This document shows positions 6,238-7,374 of a DNA stretch of 7,374 bases, piece after piece. Within the stretch, counting starts at the first letter, position 1. Every line of letters begins with the position of its first letter. Source of the DNA: JAYOFM01 sp038117225 (GTDB lineage Bacteria; Pseudomonadota; Alphaproteobacteria; Rhodospirillales; Casp-alpha2); contig JAYOFM010000146.1 in assembly GCA_038117225.1 (NCBI GenBank), positions 1-7,374 of the forward strand. The letters are read 5' to 3'. The notes beneath the pieces were generated by a model. The model worked only from the letters and a program-made list of their open reading frames with translations, was not told the origin of the DNA and did not search any database. Both the position numbers and the translations under genes were made by a program.

Positions 6238-7374
6238 TCAGGTCTCTAGCGTTTTCAACAGTGGTCCAAGATGTTTCTCGAAGCGTTTCCAGCGCCCCAC
6301 CGCACCCGTGTAGATGGGGCGCCGAACCTGTTCCTGGCTCGCCGTGTGAACGGCGCGTTTTGTTTGATGAAAATCCAGGCAGGCGTCGTCCCATGGAAGG
6401 CCGGCGAAATCGACAAGACGACGTACGCTGGGATCTGTCGACTGGACCAAATCTTCATAGATGACCTCGATCAGGGGCAAGTCGAGTACCTCGTGCCAAT
6501 GCGCCATCAGGCGATCATGCTGGCGATAGTAGTGAGCAAGGTGGATCAAGTCATTGGCGAACAAATGTGGCTGTACGAAATCCTGAAGAAAACACGACAG
6601 ACATGTATCGATCGGGTCGCGGCGGCAATGGATGGCGCGTGCCGCCGGAAACATCAACTGGATCAAACCGAGATAGAGGAAATTGAACGGCGTCTTCTCG
6701 ACGATACGCTGGGCGTTCGGCGCCATTTCGCCGAGCCTCCGCGTGAACCCGAGGGCCCGAGTTTCCAACTCCGCCCATGCCACGCGACGGAGATTGGATG
6801 GAAAGCCGCTCGGTTCATGATCCATCTTCACGGGAACTTTGCCGCCGACGGCGATTTTCAATGTCGCCCGAGGTAGCCCCTGGGCGATGCGATCAATTTC
6901 CGAGGTCTCACCGACCCCGTCGCCGGCGTCATGACTTGCCAGAATTTGTTCCACCAGGGTCGTTCCGGATCGCGGCATGCCGACGACGAATACCGGCCGT
7001 GCATCATCGATGCCCCAGTCATGACGCTTGGCTAAGAATTCACGATTAAACACCTGAATCATACTGTCTATTAGTGCCTCATGCGACGCCGCATCATAGG
7101 CCTTTCCATTCTCCATATAGCGGCGTTTGCGGATCGCGTTACCCGTTTCGAAATGCGGCCAAGCCAAGCCGTGCTCACCCGCTCGCTCATACACTTGGCC
7201 GAGTGCAAAATGTAGATGGGCGCGATCGTCGTCCTTGGTCTTGGGGTCATCGACGGCTGCGACCAGGGAAGCAACCAACGGCGCACCAGGGTCTGGCCGA
7301 ACGAGTTCCTGAAGTGCGAATAGTGCGCCTGCGTGCAGGGGATTGATGGCCAGCGTCCGTTGCAGCGCCTCAAC
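6238..7374 (-). CDS. TPR-sulfotransferase paralogue, C-terminal part (5' end beyond right edge)
   Basis: The frame is open from the window edge to a TGA at 6238-6240, giving 378 visible residues. The first residues, VEALQRTLAINPLHAGALFALQ when read across the edge, look like the end of one TPR and the start of the next, so the missing 5' part probably encodes more repeats. A PAPS-dependent sulfotransferase domain follows: FVVGMPRSGTTLVEQ (about 128-142), a glutamate 21 residues after the loop arginine (GVGETSEI), EKTPFNFLYLG, and IHCRRDPIDTCLS with the 3'-phosphate arginine and serine eight residues apart. Conserved C-terminal segments such as DFHQTKRAVHTAS and RRPIYTGAVGRWKRF align with the neighbouring sulfotransferase, so the pair are tandem duplicates. 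The acceptor is unknown. The apparent start at 7278 is a TTG inside the protein and is not a true start. The gene ends 64 bp before the next gene. Confidence 0.88.
   Translation of the reverse strand, partial: VEALQRTLAINPLHAGALFALQELVRPDPGAPLVASLVAAVDDPKTKDDDRAHLHFALGQVYERAGEHGLAWPHFETGNAIRKRRYMENGKAYDAASHEALIDSMIQVFNREFLAKRHDWGIDDARPVFVVGMPRSGTTLVEQILASHDAGDGVGETSEIDRIAQGLPRATLKIAVGGKVPVKMDHEPSGFPSNLRRVAWAELETRALGFTRRLGEMAPNAQRIVEKTPFNFLYLGLIQLMFPAARAIHCRRDPIDTCLSCFLQDFVQPHLFANDLIHLAHYYRQHDRLMAHWHEVLDLPLIEVIYEDLVQSTDPSVRRLVDFAGLPWDDACLDFHQTKRAVHTASQEQVRRPIYTGAVGRWKRFEKHLGPLLKTLET

Noticed and set aside
7276..7278. TTG at 7278 as start of the right-edge sulfotransferase
   Set aside because: The frame stays open to the window edge and encodes TPR-like residues before this codon.

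Overview
The window comes from a fairly GC-rich proteobacterium, most likely an alphaproteobacterium. That placement rests on the combination of a bacterial ELM1-family protein, TPR-sulfotransferase fusion proteins and HemN. It is inferred from gene content, not from a phylogenetic marker. A run of ten Ns at 3306-3315 shows that this is a draft or metagenome scaffold.

Left part (1-1584): the start of a hydroxypyruvate-isomerase-like gene runs leftward off the edge (106 down to 1). Divergent from it is a complete hemN (202-1584), which makes the oxygen-independent coproporphyrinogen III oxidase of haem synthesis. The 95-bp gap between them holds an FNR/FixK-like palindrome at 154-167, which fits low-oxygen control of hemN.

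Right part (1572-7374): four genes all lie on the minus strand. In transcription order they are a TPR-sulfotransferase cut by the window edge (7374 to 6238), a second complete TPR-sulfotransferase with nine tandem 34-residue TPRs (6173 to 4155), a class I AMP-forming acyl-CoA ligase (4081 to 2548, interrupted only by the assembly gap), and an ELM1-family putative glycosyltransferase (2555 to 1572). The ligase and ELM1 genes overlap by 8 bp, and the ELM1 end overlaps the hemN end by 13 bp tail to tail. Gaps of 64 and 73 bp separate the two sulfotransferases and the second sulfotransferase from the ligase. One transcript is therefore possible but not shown.

The two sulfotransferases are paralogues from a duplication and both keep the PAPS-binding and catalytic motifs. 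Together with an acyl activator and a putative glycosyltransferase they could form a small sulfation or envelope-modification cluster, but no substrate can be read from the sequence. I found no RNA genes, mobile elements, CRISPR arrays or clear terminators. Apart from the possible sulfation cluster, the content is ordinary.
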